NCBI GenBank assembly: GCA_937886715.1
Contig: CAKZZD010000019.1
Location: 47,364 to 111,363 of the forward strand
From: an uncultured Bacteroidales bacterium
GTDB taxonomy: Bacteria > Bacteroidota > Bacteroidia > Bacteroidales > P3
Length of the DNA: 64,000 nucleotides
Reading direction: 5' to 3'
Under the pieces are notes generated by a model. The model had not been told where the DNA came from. It did not search any database and saw nothing but the letters and a program-made list of their open reading frames with translations. Shown here in pieces: positions 42,901 to 53,529 of this stretch (within the stretch, counting starts at the first letter, position 1; each line of letters begins with the position of its first letter). Position numbers and translations under genes: made by a program.

Positions 42901-44094
42901 CCATACATAGTCGCTGCCGGCCGTGTATTGGCGGACCACATGGAACACGCCGGCCGTGTCAAGCAGCCCCACCTGCAGGGGGTCTTGGATGCCGGAGGGG
43001 CTCATGTACCAGAAGCTCACGTGCAGCTCTCTCGACGGTGCCGGCAACGGCGCCGAGACGATGCCGGTGGGACCGCAGCCGCCACCAAACTGCAACGCGC
43101 GCGCTCCGCCATGGACTCCGCCGTAGAGATAAGAGTTGTTCCCCTCCACGATGGCGGGTCGCACTCCCGTCGATACGGTGCACGAGTCGGTACGGCTCCA
43201 CCAGGTGGGCAGGCCATGGGCTTGGGCTACCTCAAAATCGCAGCTGTAGGGCAGCCATAGGGCGGTGGTGGTGTCGACGGTGCAGAAGTCTATCGATTGC
43301 GACACCATCGTGTCGCCCGAGCTGCACACCGAGCCCACACTCACCGTGTAGAAGTGGTTCGACACCAGCCCTGTGAAGAGGAAGGTGGTGTCGGTGGTGA
43401 GGGGATAGCCCGCACCGTCCAGCATGGGGATGTAGCCTGTCGAGTTCTCGGCCGAGTGCCAGCGGATGCGGGCGCTGCTGCCGTCGACGCTGTCAACGGC
43501 CACGCCCGTGGGACGTCCGCACACCGTGCTGCCGTAGGTGAAGGTGAGCTTGGGCAGGAAGTTGTGTCGGTCGGTATAGGGGGTATAGCTGTCCACAAAG
43601 ATGCACGAGGCGTTGCTCCGCGTGATGCCGTAATAGGTCATGTAGTACGACGATGTGCTGTTGCCGTCGATGGTGATGTCTACCAGCAGGTCGCCGCCGT
43701 CGTAGTAGTAGGGCTGGTCCAGCTGCAGCGCATAGCCGCCGGCCACGGCTTCAAACGAGCCCACGAGCACCTCCGTCAGCTCCGGCGTGCTCATCAGGCT
43801 GTTGCTGCTGAACGTGCTGTATGGGGCCTCGCCCAGGCGCACCGTGAAGGTGGCGGTCCATACGAAGGTGCTGGCCGCCGTGTAGAAGCGCAGCTCGGTG
43901 ATGTATTGTCCCACCAGCGAGGTCAGCATCGAGGCGGGATACACCATCTGTGAGTGTGCCGGACAGGTGTATGTCGACATGGGGATCGCCATATTCTGCT
44001 GCGTGCCGTTGGCCACGGTCAGCTGTGAGGCGTATGTCGGGACGGCAATCCACAGCAGTATGGCAGCGATAATTGCGCTAATCTGGGTCTTCAT
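39979..44094 (-). CDS. Giant T9SS type-A surface protein with fibronectin-III and adhesin modules, 1371 aa
   Basis: Signal peptide MKTQISAIIAAILLWIAVPTYA. Four Fn3-like units start CGRPTGVAVDSV, CPRPVAAVVDSV, CPQPIAPHMRQV and CHRPSHPEVVTV, alternating with cleaved-adhesin/choice-of-anchor-J beta-sandwiches (each with a LYFDDIEI- or FYIDDIEI-like end). Near the C-terminus an InlB-B-like repeat (DSTMGTVGGEGSYREGDTV, WSDRDTHAVRQIVV) precedes a type-A sorting domain (GIDDLDAD, VYSVEGRVV, GVYLVKVG, KVVLLK). Predicted to be secreted by T9SS and anchored at the surface, likely for adhesion. Begins 9 bp after the other giant gene, so the two are one transcript. Confidence 0.9.
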   Translation of the reverse strand: MKTQISAIIAAILLWIAVPTYASQLTVANGTQQNMAIPMSTYTCPAHSQMVYPASMLTSLVGQYITELRFYTAASTFVWTATFTVRLGEAPYSTFSSNSLMSTPELTEVLVGSFEAVAGGYALQLDQPYYYDGGDLLVDITIDGNSTSSYYMTYYGITRSNASCIFVDSYTPYTDRHNFLPKLTFTYGSTVCGRPTGVAVDSVDGSSARIRWHSAENSTGYIPMLDGAGYPLTTDTTFLFTGLVSNHFYTVSVGSVCSSGDTMVSQSIDFCTVDTTTALWLPYSCDFEVAQAHGLPTWWSRTDSCTVSTGVRPAIVEGNNSYLYGGVHGGARALQFGGGCGPTGIVSAPLPAPSRELHVSFWYMSPSGIQDPLQVGLLDTAGVFHVVRQYTAGSDYVWYQADFYTDTIDIAGPVRLAFRYTPNYIFLIDDLTIERIAYCPRPVAAVVDSVDASSATVRLTPADSGATMLLSLDGTPCLTTSDTLVTLGGLVPSQHYTLAVRTLCPSGDTSQALVAGFRTECDSMLRLPWSETFDDLAIGTTHPCLTVTARAPRSSYDPVNNPTVSGPGGYGTDTHSGSAMLQMHYTDQQMLYIATPRIATPSDALHISFWYLPRGYYNAGHVQAGFQTTPDDTASFVPFYTSARLNSSGDFVWTHVDIMTDTFATPLPDTVCFVIRAKSGNLYFDDIEIASTFNCPQPIAPHMRQVASTSADLAWSTVRDSGLYQVLLDGTTVATAVADSHYLFTGLMPQQGYTAGVRAVCSDGTLGELRQVVFTTPCVAAALPLVEDFETVGDGETMPTCWMTPMSNSSYPRVQNYGTAHSGSAALDLWGFSDDTLLALTPRFAFPASGLYVGFWERHSFRDSTLVVGIMTDISDLTTLVPLLVFNGTGENNYTWSHHEAYLDSLPGADTVSLAFFTTHGASFYIDDIEISAITTCHRPSHPEVVTVGYDSVSLRWTGSGADRYEVRYSTMSDSSNATATVVDDTLVTLHNLTPGTPHHAWVRGLCGIADSSEWVRIDTFVTDCAPAPLPYSETFTGYYTNADATCWRHAQGWIDSIATAGHSLGYGYSMWSVYNIYGSLFAIRVPLAYYDEHEWLVTPLVEVADPAQLSFDIRLTYGMGENRPDSLSDRNRLSVAYSHDNGASWQLLGGWGGASGGNLMEAMDSLGWHPLLALPDSLTGNIRFGFCVENGQGGDNVYLHLDNILVEVDSTRIPHTPDTVRMYTVRLTCDSTMGTVGGEGSYREGDTVDIVAQPYDGFRFVQWSDRDTHAVRQIVVSSDTLLTAYFEATGTEGIDDLDADAPRVTLAGHTLVVSRTAGEPVLVYSVEGRVVARGGDGGDGEVRIDTGALGSGVYLVKVGPWPACKVVLLK

Positions 44095-44103
44095 ATCTCT
44101 TCC

Positions 44104-47100
44104 TTATTGGATAATCAGTTTCTTGACGCTATGCGAGGCTTCGTGGCGCACAAAGTAGACGCCCCGGGGCAGATCGCCGACAGGCATGGTCTGCTTGCCG
44201 CTGTCCACATGCCAGCGGGTCATCACCCTGCCGCTCACATCCATCATCACCAGGCTGCCGGGGTGTGTGCTCTGCACGGTGACGCTGACAGTGGCCGGGT
44301 TGGGGTAGATGTCGAAGTCGACCGCAACGGTGGGACTGTCGCCGATGCCTTCCGTGCTGTCGGCCACCCATTCGAAGCGAGCCACGAGGACGGTGTCCGA
44401 GGTCACCGCGATCTGGCGCGGATTGTCGCTGCTGCCGTCGCTCCAGCCGGTGAAGGCCCAATGGCCGCCGCTGGTGGCGGTGTCAACGAGGAGGTAGCCT
44501 ATCTCCACGGTGCTGCCGTCGGCATAGCGGCCGCTGCCATAGGTCTCGCAGATGTCGGCCGGCTCGGCGCTGACGCTGACGGTGCGCCACACGGTGTCGG
44601 GGGCGAGGGTCGTGAAGGTGGCATAGAAGGCGGTGTCGCAGGTGACGACGATGCTCCGCAAGGCATGGGTGTCGCCGTCGTTCCATGTGTCGAAGCGGTA
44701 GCCGCTGTGGGGGATGGCCAGGAGGGTCACGGTGCTGCTGTCAGCATAGACGCCGCTGCCATACACGGTGCCCATCGTGCTGTCGTAGCCTACGTTGACG
44801 GTGTGTTGCGCAGGCAACGCGGTGACGAAGAGCGAGTCAAGGGCGCCGCCGCCGTCGGAGGCCCAGCGGAAGGCCACAGCGAAGTCGCCCAGGCTGCCCA
44901 GACTGTCGGTGGTGAACTCATACCAGGTCAGTCCGCGGTTGTTGTAGGTGATGGTGCTCATCGCCACGAAGGTCGTGGCGTCGCTGGGGTCGGTCATGAT
45001 GCCGGCAGTGACGATGCCGTCGTGGCTGGCCTGCCCCTTGAAGCGTATGCGGGCACCCTGGGTGGGGATGTCCAGCACGGGCGTCATAAGGTAGCTCGTG
45101 AAGCTGCCGCTCCATGTTTCGTAGCTCGAGAAGTTCATCACGGTGAGGGCTCCGTCGCTGAACGACGAGAAATGCACATTCGATTCTCCTATCGAATCCC
45201 AGCATTGCGGCAGGCCCAGCGTGTCGCCGTAGAGGGCGGCGGCGTAGTCGAATTCCTCGAAGTAGGGCAATTCTTCGCTGGCGGTGCAGAGGGTGCGGAA
45301 GTGGATGGTGGCGGCATCGGCGGTGTCGCCGGCGCCACAGATCTCACGCACGTCGGCCCGATAGTGTCGGCGGTGGTCAAGGCCGGTCAGGGGGTAGCTG
45401 CTGGCGCTGGTGACGCCTTGCAGCTGGCCGTCGACATACACGGCGAAGGTGTGGCTCGGGTCGTTGGCGGTCCACTGCAGCGTGGCCGACGTGTCGGTGA
45501 CGGCGGTGGCCGTCAGCGCCCGCGCCGGGATGCAGAAGTCTACGGCGTTCAGGTCGAACTCGCGCAGGTCGATGATGCCGGAGAGGATCCTGACGACGAT
45601 GTGGTCGCCCGTGCCGCTGTAGTGGTTGAAATATATGGTGTGCTCGTGGTTGCCATACACGGTCGAGAGGGTGATGGTGTCCACCCACACCGTGTTGCTG
45701 CCGTCGCCGTCACACACGCCGATGGCGTAGGTGTCGTTGTAGTATGTCGAGCTGCCGCCATAGGTGCGCACGGTGGCATACAAATTGGCGAAGTTGTCGG
45801 CCACCAGCGGCGAGATCACCTGTTTGCCCGAGCCCATGTAGAGCCCGTAGGAGGAGCTGTGCGAGATGTCCGGGTCGAGGGTCCAGCAGGGGATGTCGGC
45901 GTTGCGGAAGTCGATGTGGTAGGGCACCACGATCTCTCCGCAGGGGGTGGTGGCACCGATGGCGGTGCTGTAGAGGGCCGTGCCGTCGCAGAGCGAGGCC
46001 ACACGGAATTCGTATGGAGTGACGGAGAGCAGCCCGCCCACGGTGTAGTGTGTGGCACTGGTGGTGTCGGCCACGGTCCAAGTGCTCTCTCCGGCGATGC
46101 GGTATTCCACCTGCCACAGGGTCTCTGTGCCTTGCGGCTCCCAGCCGAGGCTGACGCTGTGGGTGTCGGTCGCCACCACGGCCACCGAGGGCGCCAGGCA
46201 GATGCCTTCGGCACAGCCGCCCAGCAGTCGGATGTCGGGAATGTCGCCAGTGGTCGTCCACGCGAAGTTGAGGGTGGCAGGGTTGATGGTGCCCGAGACA
46301 AAGTCGGCCGACTGCACAAAGTGGGTGCAGCCGCTGTCGGCATGCACGCCGAAGTAGCGTCCGGAGTAGGCATTGGTCGGCCGTTCCACCAGGGTGACGA
46401 TCAGGTTGCTCGTGCCGTCATGGGTGAAGATGCTGTCGAAGTGGAGGGCCACCCAGCCGGTCGAGCTGATGGTGATCTCTTTGTTCAGCGCCACGGCGCT
46501 GAGGCTGGTCGACGTTATCGGCGCCGTCAGGCTGCTCGAGTCGGTTTCACCGACGTAGATGTCGAATTTGTATTGTGCCGAGTTGGAGAAGGGCTGGCTG
46601 AACTGCGACACCCTCAGGGCGATGCCGTAGAGCGTGTCGACACCCGCCGCAAACGTGGCCGGATACAGCACCTGGCTGTAGTTATTGCTCCAGAAGTTGT
46701 CCATGAACCGGGCATTGGTGCTGGTGCTGTTGCCGGTGGCTTCGGCACACACGTGGCCAGGCATCAGGAAGGGTGCCGTGAGGGTGGCGTGGGCCTCGGC
46801 GTTGCCGCACAGGGTGCGGGCGGTCAGGCTGTAGCGGTGGCCGGCGGCAAAGCTGTGCATGAGGCTGGTGCCCGTCACGGTGTCGGCCCAGACGCTGCCG
46901 GCGGTGAGGTCCGCTATCTCAAGGGCCACACCCGTCGGCGTGGCCTCGCCGCCATCGTCAAACTGCCAGCTCACCAGACCTGTCTCATCGGCCGTCAGGG
47001 CGGTCAGCGGTGTGCAGTACACAAGGGTGCGGAAGGGCACATAGCCCGAGGCATGGCCCACCTCGCTGCCCACGTGTGCGGTGACGCTGAAGCTGTAGTC

Positions 47101-50100
47101 GTGGTCTTCCTCCAGTCCACAGACGGTGAGGCTGGTGTCGGCCACCAGGGTGTCGGCCACGCCAGGCACTTCCACATGGTAGGCGGTGGCTCCATCCACA
47201 GGATGCCAGCGCAGCGTGGCGCAGCTGGCGGTCAGGTTGTCGGCCGTCAGGCCCGACGGCGCGAGGATGTTGTTGTCGATGAACACCTGTATGTTGTCGA
47301 TGGCCACACCCCACCACGAGCTGTTGTGCTGCCAGCGCAGCGCGATGCGTGCGTTGGGGGCTGTGACGCTGTCGAAGGTCACGGTGTCGCGACGGTAGCT
47401 GCCGGTATGGGCCGGCAGAACCCGCAATACATGGAACATGGTGTCGTAGTATCCCACCATGAGGGTGCCGTTCGTGCTGCTCTCGTGGCGATAGTCCAGC
47501 GCCAGCGACAGCCGCTGCAGGCTGTCTTCAAAGGCCGGCAGCAGCACCTCGGTCTGGTTGGCATAGCCGCTGCCGGTGTTTCCGGCAAGCATCAGCAGGG
47601 CGTTGTCGGGCAGGTTGCTGAGGTATTGGTAGCCGCCGGTGGTGATCACATGGGGGGCATAGGTGGCGTTGCTGCCGCTCCACTGGCTTTCCCAGCAGAG
47701 GGGCAGGACACCGGCGACGTTGTGCGCCGTGGCAGCGACGCTCTCAAAGTCCATGAAGTAGGGCACCGTCGTGTGGCCACAGTCGGCAATCCTGACCACC
47801 GCCGTGGCGGTGTCGGCGCCATAGTGGTTCACGACGATGGCGGTCAGCGTGTCGATGCCGCTGACGGTGTAGACAATGGTAGCTGTGGTTTCGGCAACGG
47901 CGAGGGTGGTGTCCAGCAACGTGGAATGCAGCGTCACCTGACGCCCATTCTGCGAACAGTCGTTGAGGACGATGCCGATCGCGACGCTGTCGCCCATCGA
48001 CGCTTCGCCGGGAGCCGTCAAGGTCACCTCCGGCAGCGGATGCGACGTCACGTCATGGGCCGTCGTGGCGGTGTCGGCGCCGTAGGCGTTGGCGGCGATG
48101 AAGGTCACGGTGTCGGCTCCTTCGCGGTCGTACACCATGGCCAGCACGGGCTCAAGGGTCGCGATCGTGGTGTCCATCAGCGTCGAATGCCAGCGGTAGG
48201 ACAGGCTGTCGCTCACGCAGTTGTTCATGGTGGCAGTATAGGTGGTGGTGTCGCCCACAAAGGCCGCCGTGGCGGTCAATGCAGTCACCTCCGGCACATA
48301 GGCGTAGCCCACCCGGAAGTCGGCCACATCGATGCCCGAATGGCGGAGGTAGTTGTTGTTGTCGGTGTTGTTCACCAGGGCGATGTGGATGGTCTGCCCG
48401 GCGTATGCCGCCAGCGACCGTTGCAGGTGCTCCCAACGGACGACGTAGAAGTCGTTCGACAGGGTGTCGGTGAACATGGCGGTGTCGCTGCCGCCGGTGG
48501 TGCTCACCAGCACCTTCAGGCGCGACGGATAGCTGACGCCGCCAGTGTAGCTGCTCGAGCCATAGATGTCAAGGTCGAAGTTCAGCCCGTCGCCGTCGGC
48601 GGGCAGTTGGATGGCGGGGCTCACCAGCCATGTGTTGTAGTGGCTCACGCCGCTGTTGGTGTTGCTTCTCATCGTGGGGCGTGTGCCCACCCATGAGCTG
48701 TGCCAGCTGTAGGGCGAATATCTATAGGTGCCGAAGTTCCAGTTGCGCCAGCAGCTCAGGTCGCTGCCCGTGGCGAAGTCTTCTTCGTAGGGCAAGGTGC
48801 TCACCACCTGACAGTCTATCACGGTGATGAGGGCGGTGGCGGTGTCGCTGCCGTAGGCATTGCTGGCCACCAGGGTCAGCGTGTCGGTGCCGCCGGCGCT
48901 ATAGGCCAGCGCCAGGCGGCTGCCTGTGGAGGTGGTGCCCATCAGCGTCGAGTGCCACGTGTAGGTCAGGCCTTCCGTGCTCCCTTCGCTCAGCACAGCC
49001 TTCGCACTGTCTTCCAGGTCGGAGGTGTAGGCGGTGGCCGGCACCGCGATGCTCACCACCGGCAGGGCCGTGGCGCGCACCGTCACGTTGTCGATATACA
49101 GCGCAGCCGAGGTGTTGCTGTTGTAGGTCATGTTGCGGAAGGCCACATGGACGGTCTGCCCGGCGTAGGCCGCCAGCGAGGCGCTCATATGGTCGAAGGA
49201 GGTATAGTTCGCATGGGTGGCGGTGTCGAGGTAGAGCAGGCTGTAGTGCGACGTGTCGGTATAGTCGTCGTCACCTGTCACCCACACGCTGTAGTTCACC
49301 GGATGATAGTTGTTTTGGAAGCTCACGTCCCAGAACAGGCGCACGCCCATGCCGCTGTCGGCAGGCAGGCTGATGGCTTTCGACATGATCCAGTTGGGCA
49401 GGGTGTCGTAGTTGCTCAACGAGCGCATGGTCTTGGGGTCGTAGCCATAGTATGTGGCTGCTGCCCAGTTGCTGCCTTCGGGTTTATACCAGCAGGTGAT
49501 GCCTTCGTTGAAGGTCTCGCGCCACGGCAGGGTGGTGGCCGGCGTGCAGTCGATCACCTGCACGGTGGTCCATGTCGTGTCGCTGCCGTAGGCGTTGGTG
49601 CCGATCACGCTGATGGTGTCCGTGCCGCCCAGGTCGTAGGTCACCGCCCACTGGCTTCCTGTCGTGGCGCTCTGCCCGGTCAGCGTGCTGTGCCATGTGT
49701 AGGTCATCCCCGTCGTGTCGCCGCGCCGCATCGCCACGCTGCACACCGCCGTCGAGTCGGTGCGGGTCTTGGACGGGGCGGTGATGGCGGTCAGCTTGGG
49801 CAGGGTGTCGTAGTCCACGGCGATGCGGTCGATGTATTGGTATGAGCGGGTCGTCGTCACGGCCGCATGGAGGGTCTGCCCTGCGTAGGGCGCCAAGGCG
49901 AAGGTGCGGGTCTTGAACATGCTGTTGCCGTCTTCGTCGGTGAAGAGGGTGTCGGTGAAGAGCGTCAAGGCGCTGTCGCCCTGCGTCGACACGGTCATGG
50001 TCATCCGGCCCCAATAGGTGATCCACAGCGCCAGATGCTCCACTCCCGTCGTCGGCACCGCGATGGCCGGCGTGATGATGCAGGGGGGAAGGCCCGCCGT

Positions 50101-51793
50101 CGTCGTCGATCGCATGATGTCGTTCTTGGTGATGTAGTTGCCGTCTTCATCTGCGCTGCCGAACGAGTGGTTGGCCTCCAGGTGCCACCAGCCCGTGATT
50201 TTCCAGCAGGCGTCGTAGGGTGCGGCGGTGCCCATCGCCACAAAGTCCTCGCTCCAGGGAAAGCTGCTGATGGTGCCGCAGTCGAACACGCTGTAGCTCG
50301 CCGTCAGCTCCAGCGAGCCGTAGGCGTTGCTGGCCGTCGCCGTCAGCGTCTCGTCGCCGGCAAGGGGATACACCACGTCCAGCACACTGTCGCTGGTGGT
50401 GAAGGTGGTGTCCAGCAGCGTGCTGTGCCAGCTGTAGCTCAGCAGCGAGTCGCTGCCCTGCGTCAGATGCAGGGCCAGGTGCACCGTGTCGCCTGTCGCC
50501 ACCGCGGTGGAGGGGCTCTCCAGCGTGCCCACCGGTGTCAGGGCGTTGTACATCTTCACATCGCTGATATATAGTGTGCCCGACGTGCTGTTGCGCTGCA
50601 CGTCGAAGGCGATGTGCACCGTCTGTCCGGCATATTCGGCCAGCGACGCATGGCAATCCTGCCAGGAGGTGGCTAGCGTCGACGTGTACACCGTGTCATA
50701 GCCCGCCAGGCTGTCCCACGCGCCGGTGGTCACCAGCACGCGGTAGTTCTGGTTGCCCATCGAGTAGCGCTTGGCGCGCCAGTAGAGCTGCAGGCCCGTC
50801 GAGTCGGCAGGCAGCTGCACGGCGGGCGACACCAGGATATGGTGCTTGCTATAAGCCGTGGCGCTGACGAACGGCAAGGTGTTGTTCTCCAGCCCATAGT
50901 TCCAGTTGGCATTGCCCAGGTTGCGCCAGCAGTCGAAGTCGGTGCTGAAATCCACCACCCACGGATGGGCGGTGACGACACCGCTGCAGTCCACCACCGT
51001 CACCGTCTGCGTCAGCGTGTCGCTGCCGTAGGCGTTGGTCGCTATGAGGGTCAGCGTGTCCACACCGGCAGCGGTGTACACCAGCGTCGCGCTGTCGCCT
51101 GTCAGGGTCTGCCCCGTCAGCGACGAGTGCCACGTGTAGGTGAGTCCCGTCGTCGACCCAATGTTCAGGCCCGCCAGCAGCCTGACGGGCTCTGCCACAA
51201 AGGCTTTCGAGGGCACATCTGCCCATACATCCGGCAGCGCCATAGGCTGCAGATGGATACCCGTCAGCAGCAAGGCCCAGCTCCAGTATGTGCAGCCCGA
51301 TGCTGACGAGAGTTGGTAAGTGTTCAGCCCATATTGGCAGAATTCGATGCGGATCACCTGTCCGGCATAGTCGCCCAGATAGAGCGTATCGTGCTGGTAG
51401 CTGTCCACCACTTGTCGCATCAGCGTGTCGAACGTCACTCCGTCGGTGGTCACACACGTGCTGTATTCGGCCTGGCAGCTCACCACCGTGCCGTAGATCA
51501 GCATCAGCGAGTCGTTCACCGCCGTGGCGGGAATCTCTATCCATGGCGAAATCAGACGGCTGTCGCCTGTGGGGTCGAATTCGCTGTCATACTGGTTGGT
51601 GTTCGTGTAGCCGCTCCAGGTGCTGCCTGTGGGCACCGTCCAGCAACATTTGTCGCTCTCGAACGAGAGGGGGGGTGCCCCAATGCACGGTGTCGTTGCA
51701 TCCCACGGTCTGCCCCTGAGCCCGTAAGCCCATTGGACCCATTAAGCCCATCAGACCCATTACACACAATAGAATAGTCTTCTTCATCATCAT
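44104..51793 (-). CDS. Giant T9SS type-A surface protein, about 2560 aa, N-terminus out of frame
   Basis: The main frame (51636-44104, 2510 codons from its first ATG) lacks a signal peptide. A signal peptide lies just upstream in another frame, ATG 51793 or 51787: KKTILLCVMGLMGLMGPMG then LRAQGQTVGCND. The frames join at a C7 run (51675-51669); removing one C gives GTPLSFESDKCCWTVPTGST. The protein has about five alternating units of an adhesin-like domain (AYAGQTVHIAF) and a PKD-like domain (TYTWHSTL, NAYGSDT), then Fn3 domains, two InlB-B-like repeats and a type-A sorting domain (DIYPNPATVSVTV, GVYFVRHEA, KKLIIQ). Either a base-call error or phase variation. Confidence 0.85.
51669..51675. 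other. Homopolymer tract (G7 on plus, C7 in the coding strand)
   Basis: Seven identical bases 40 codons into the giant gene, exactly where signal-peptide frame and body frame part. A length of six or nine would restore one frame. Confidence 0.85.
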
Positions 51794-51822
51794 GTATGAA
51801 ATGTTATTTATTATCAACGCGT

Positions 51823-52389
51823 TTATTTTATATTTATTGTATCATTTTCTTTTCCCGGTGCCGTATGGAGGCCGTTGTCGATGGCACGCATCATGTACTC
51901 GTGAATCACATCCGTATGCTGTTGTTCGTTGCGGGTGTGGAAAGCGGCTATCCAGCGGAAGGCGCGCGAGGCAATGACGCAGTCGTTGCTGTCGGCCCCG
52001 GGGTCGGCCAGGCGGCTGCCCCACACCTCGGGGTGGTTCGGCGCCGACATCCAGGCGTTGAGGCTGTATTCCGGATCTGCCCGCTGGCCGCCGGCGGCCA
52101 CCGTGATGGAGTCGATGCGCTCCCACTCGACAAATATCTCCCGCAGCTGGAATTCGTCCAGCACCCACTCCCAACCCTCGTCGGTCAGCGCCTCGAAGAC
52201 GGTGACGTCGCAGCGGGTGCTGTCGCTGACGGGGAAGTCCTCGACGAAGCCTACGCGCACCCCCTCCACGTCGCGGTAGCGCTGGTAGAGCTCCGAGCCC
52301 TCGGCCTCCGCCGGCCGCTGCCGCCACGCCGTGGCACCCGCCAGCAGCAGGAGCAGCACCGCCAGGTATATGCTCACCGATTTTGTCAT
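51823..52389 (-). CDS. Single-pass membrane protein of ECF module 2 (paralog of 37101-37607)
   Basis: 188 aa. Membrane segment at residues about 6-22 (SIYLAVLLLLLAGATAW), then an extracytoplasmic body with SELYQRYRDVEGVRVGFV and CDVTVFEALTDEGWEWVL, the same pattern as the module-1 gene. It is longer by a C-terminal part with AFHTRNEQQHTDVIHEY. Function unknown. It lies 29 bp upstream of the giant surface-protein signal peptide, so all may share one mRNA. Confidence 0.75.
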   Translation of the reverse strand: MTKSVSIYLAVLLLLLAGATAWRQRPAEAEGSELYQRYRDVEGVRVGFVEDFPVSDSTRCDVTVFEALTDEGWEWVLDEFQLREIFVEWERIDSITVAAGGQRADPEYSLNAWMSAPNHPEVWGSRLADPGADSNDCVIASRAFRWIAAFHTRNEQQHTDVIHEYMMRAIDNGLHTAPGKENDTINIK

Positions 52390-52417
52390 ATCGTATTCTC
52401 TTTACACTATATCCCCA

Positions 52418-52723
52418 TCATTTCAGCATTCCGGCCACCGACCTGCTGTCGCAGTTTCCTAGTGCCGTGCAGGCACGGTTCAGCACCAGCGCCTCGTCGC
52501 CCGGTATGTTGCACATCACTCGTCGGTCGTCCACCCGTTGCGGTAGCAGCATATACCACCCTATCGGTAGCACCACCGCCACCACCAGCGCCACTGTGCG
52601 CCACACACGCCTTCGGCTTGCACTCCACTCGCGTAGGCCCTGGTTCAGCTCGTCGGCCATCGTCTGCAGATGTTCGCGGTCATCGTCGCTCAGCCTTATG
52701 TACATATTGTCGTCGTTTCTCAT
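52418..52723 (-). CDS. Small single-pass membrane protein, anti-sigma-like position (module 2)
   Basis: 101 aa: charged N-terminus (about 1-42, YIRLSDDDREHLQTMADELN), membrane helix (about 43-60, VALVVAVVLPIGWYMLL), then an extracytoplasmic tail with Cys residues. Same size and topology as the 37604-37894 gene. It overlaps the sigma gene by ATGA, the usual arrangement for sigma/anti-sigma pairs. No zinc anti-sigma motif, so anti-sigma function is inference. Confidence 0.75.
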   Translation of the reverse strand: MRNDDNMYIRLSDDDREHLQTMADELNQGLREWSASRRRVWRTVALVVAVVLPIGWYMLLPQRVDDRRVMCNIPGDEALVLNRACTALGNCDSRSVAGMLK

Positions 52724-53211
52724 ATCCCTTTGTTTTTTCTGATTTTTTCGATTATCCTGTGCCGCAGCATCCCCACGCTTCTTGCCTTGATGCCCAGCAA
52801 GCGTCCGATGTCGGCGTGGCTGTATCCGTCCATCATCATCTGCAGCGCCATCCGTTCGCGTTCGTTCAGCCCCTCGGTGGCCTCCTCCAGCCGTTCGCGC
52901 AGCTCGTTGTCAGGCGCGGCCGTCTCCAGCTCCTCCGTCAGGGGCACCGTGGTCACCCGTTTTCGGCGCCGTTGGTGCGAGAACACGCTCCGGCAGTGCA
53001 GCCTCACCCACGCTCGCTCCTGCTTCTCGGTAGCACCCTCGCGCAGCGTCTCGCGGTAGGTCCACAGCGCTAGACACACCTCCTGCACCAGGTCGCGGCA
53101 CTGCTCGTCGTTGCCCGACGCATACCACCAGCACAGGGCCCTGATCAGGCCCTTGTGGCGGCGCAGCAGCGCGTCGAAGTCAGCGTATCGGTTCGGGTTC
53201 TCCTCTGCCAT
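52720..53211 (-). CDS. ECF RNA polymerase sigma factor (module 2)
   Basis: 163 aa. Region 2 with CRDLVQEVCLALWTYRE; region 4 with ERERMALQMMMDGYSHADIG, LGIKARSVGML and RHRIIEKIRKNK. It heads the set sigma, small TM protein, larger TM protein, giant T9SS protein 1, giant T9SS protein 2, all leftward with small gaps. That layout suggests the sigma factor governs surface-protein expression, which is inference. Upstream lies an 873-bp repeat-rich gap. Confidence 0.9.
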   Translation of the reverse strand: MAEENPNRYADFDALLRRHKGLIRALCWWYASGNDEQCRDLVQEVCLALWTYRETLREGATEKQERAWVRLHCRSVFSHQRRRKRVTTVPLTEELETAAPDNELRERLEEATEGLNERERMALQMMMDGYSHADIGRLLGIKARSVGMLRHRIIEKIRKNKGI

Positions 53212-53349
53212 GTGCCCAACGATGGTCTTTTATACTAATAACCACAAAATGCCCCAAATGATTACATCCATCCCATTTTTAACATCATTTAACTCAAATT
53301 TTGTCTGCATCGGAGGTGATGCTGACGCTATCAGCATTGTAAAAATTTA

Positions 53350-53479
53350 GAACCTCGGAGAGGTTCAACCTCAGTAACCCCTGACAAGCGCAGCGCAGTC
53401 TGGGGGCAGGTGAGTCTGCATCGCATCCCAGCGTCTCGGAGAGACGCGCTCTCGCACCACCAGAACCTCGGCGTGATTC
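53350..53479. repeat. Short palindromes with GGA loops
   Basis: GAACCTC-GGA-GAGGTTC (53350-53366) and GCGTCTC-GGA-GAGACGC (53431-53447), both perfect 7-bp stems with the same loop, plus a decayed copy at 53463-53479. They sit in a GC-rich island inside an AT-rich gap and look like a dispersed palindromic repeat. Confidence 0.7.
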
Positions 53480-53529
53480 AAGGTATTTTCTAAGTATCAA
53501 AAATTTGAGTATTAAAATCTTTTACAATC

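Noticed and set aside
44107..48696. 1529-codon plus-strand frame antisense to the giant T9SS gene
   Set aside because: Although very long, it is Val/Gly/Ala/His-rich without any domain, exactly what Thr/Asp/Ser/Tyr-rich coding gives on the reverse strand. The opposite frame has clear PKD, Fn3 and sorting domains.
53294..53500. 68-codon minus-strand frame across the GGA-loop palindromes
   Set aside because: It covers repeat DNA, has no recognisable features and its sequence is explained by the palindromes.
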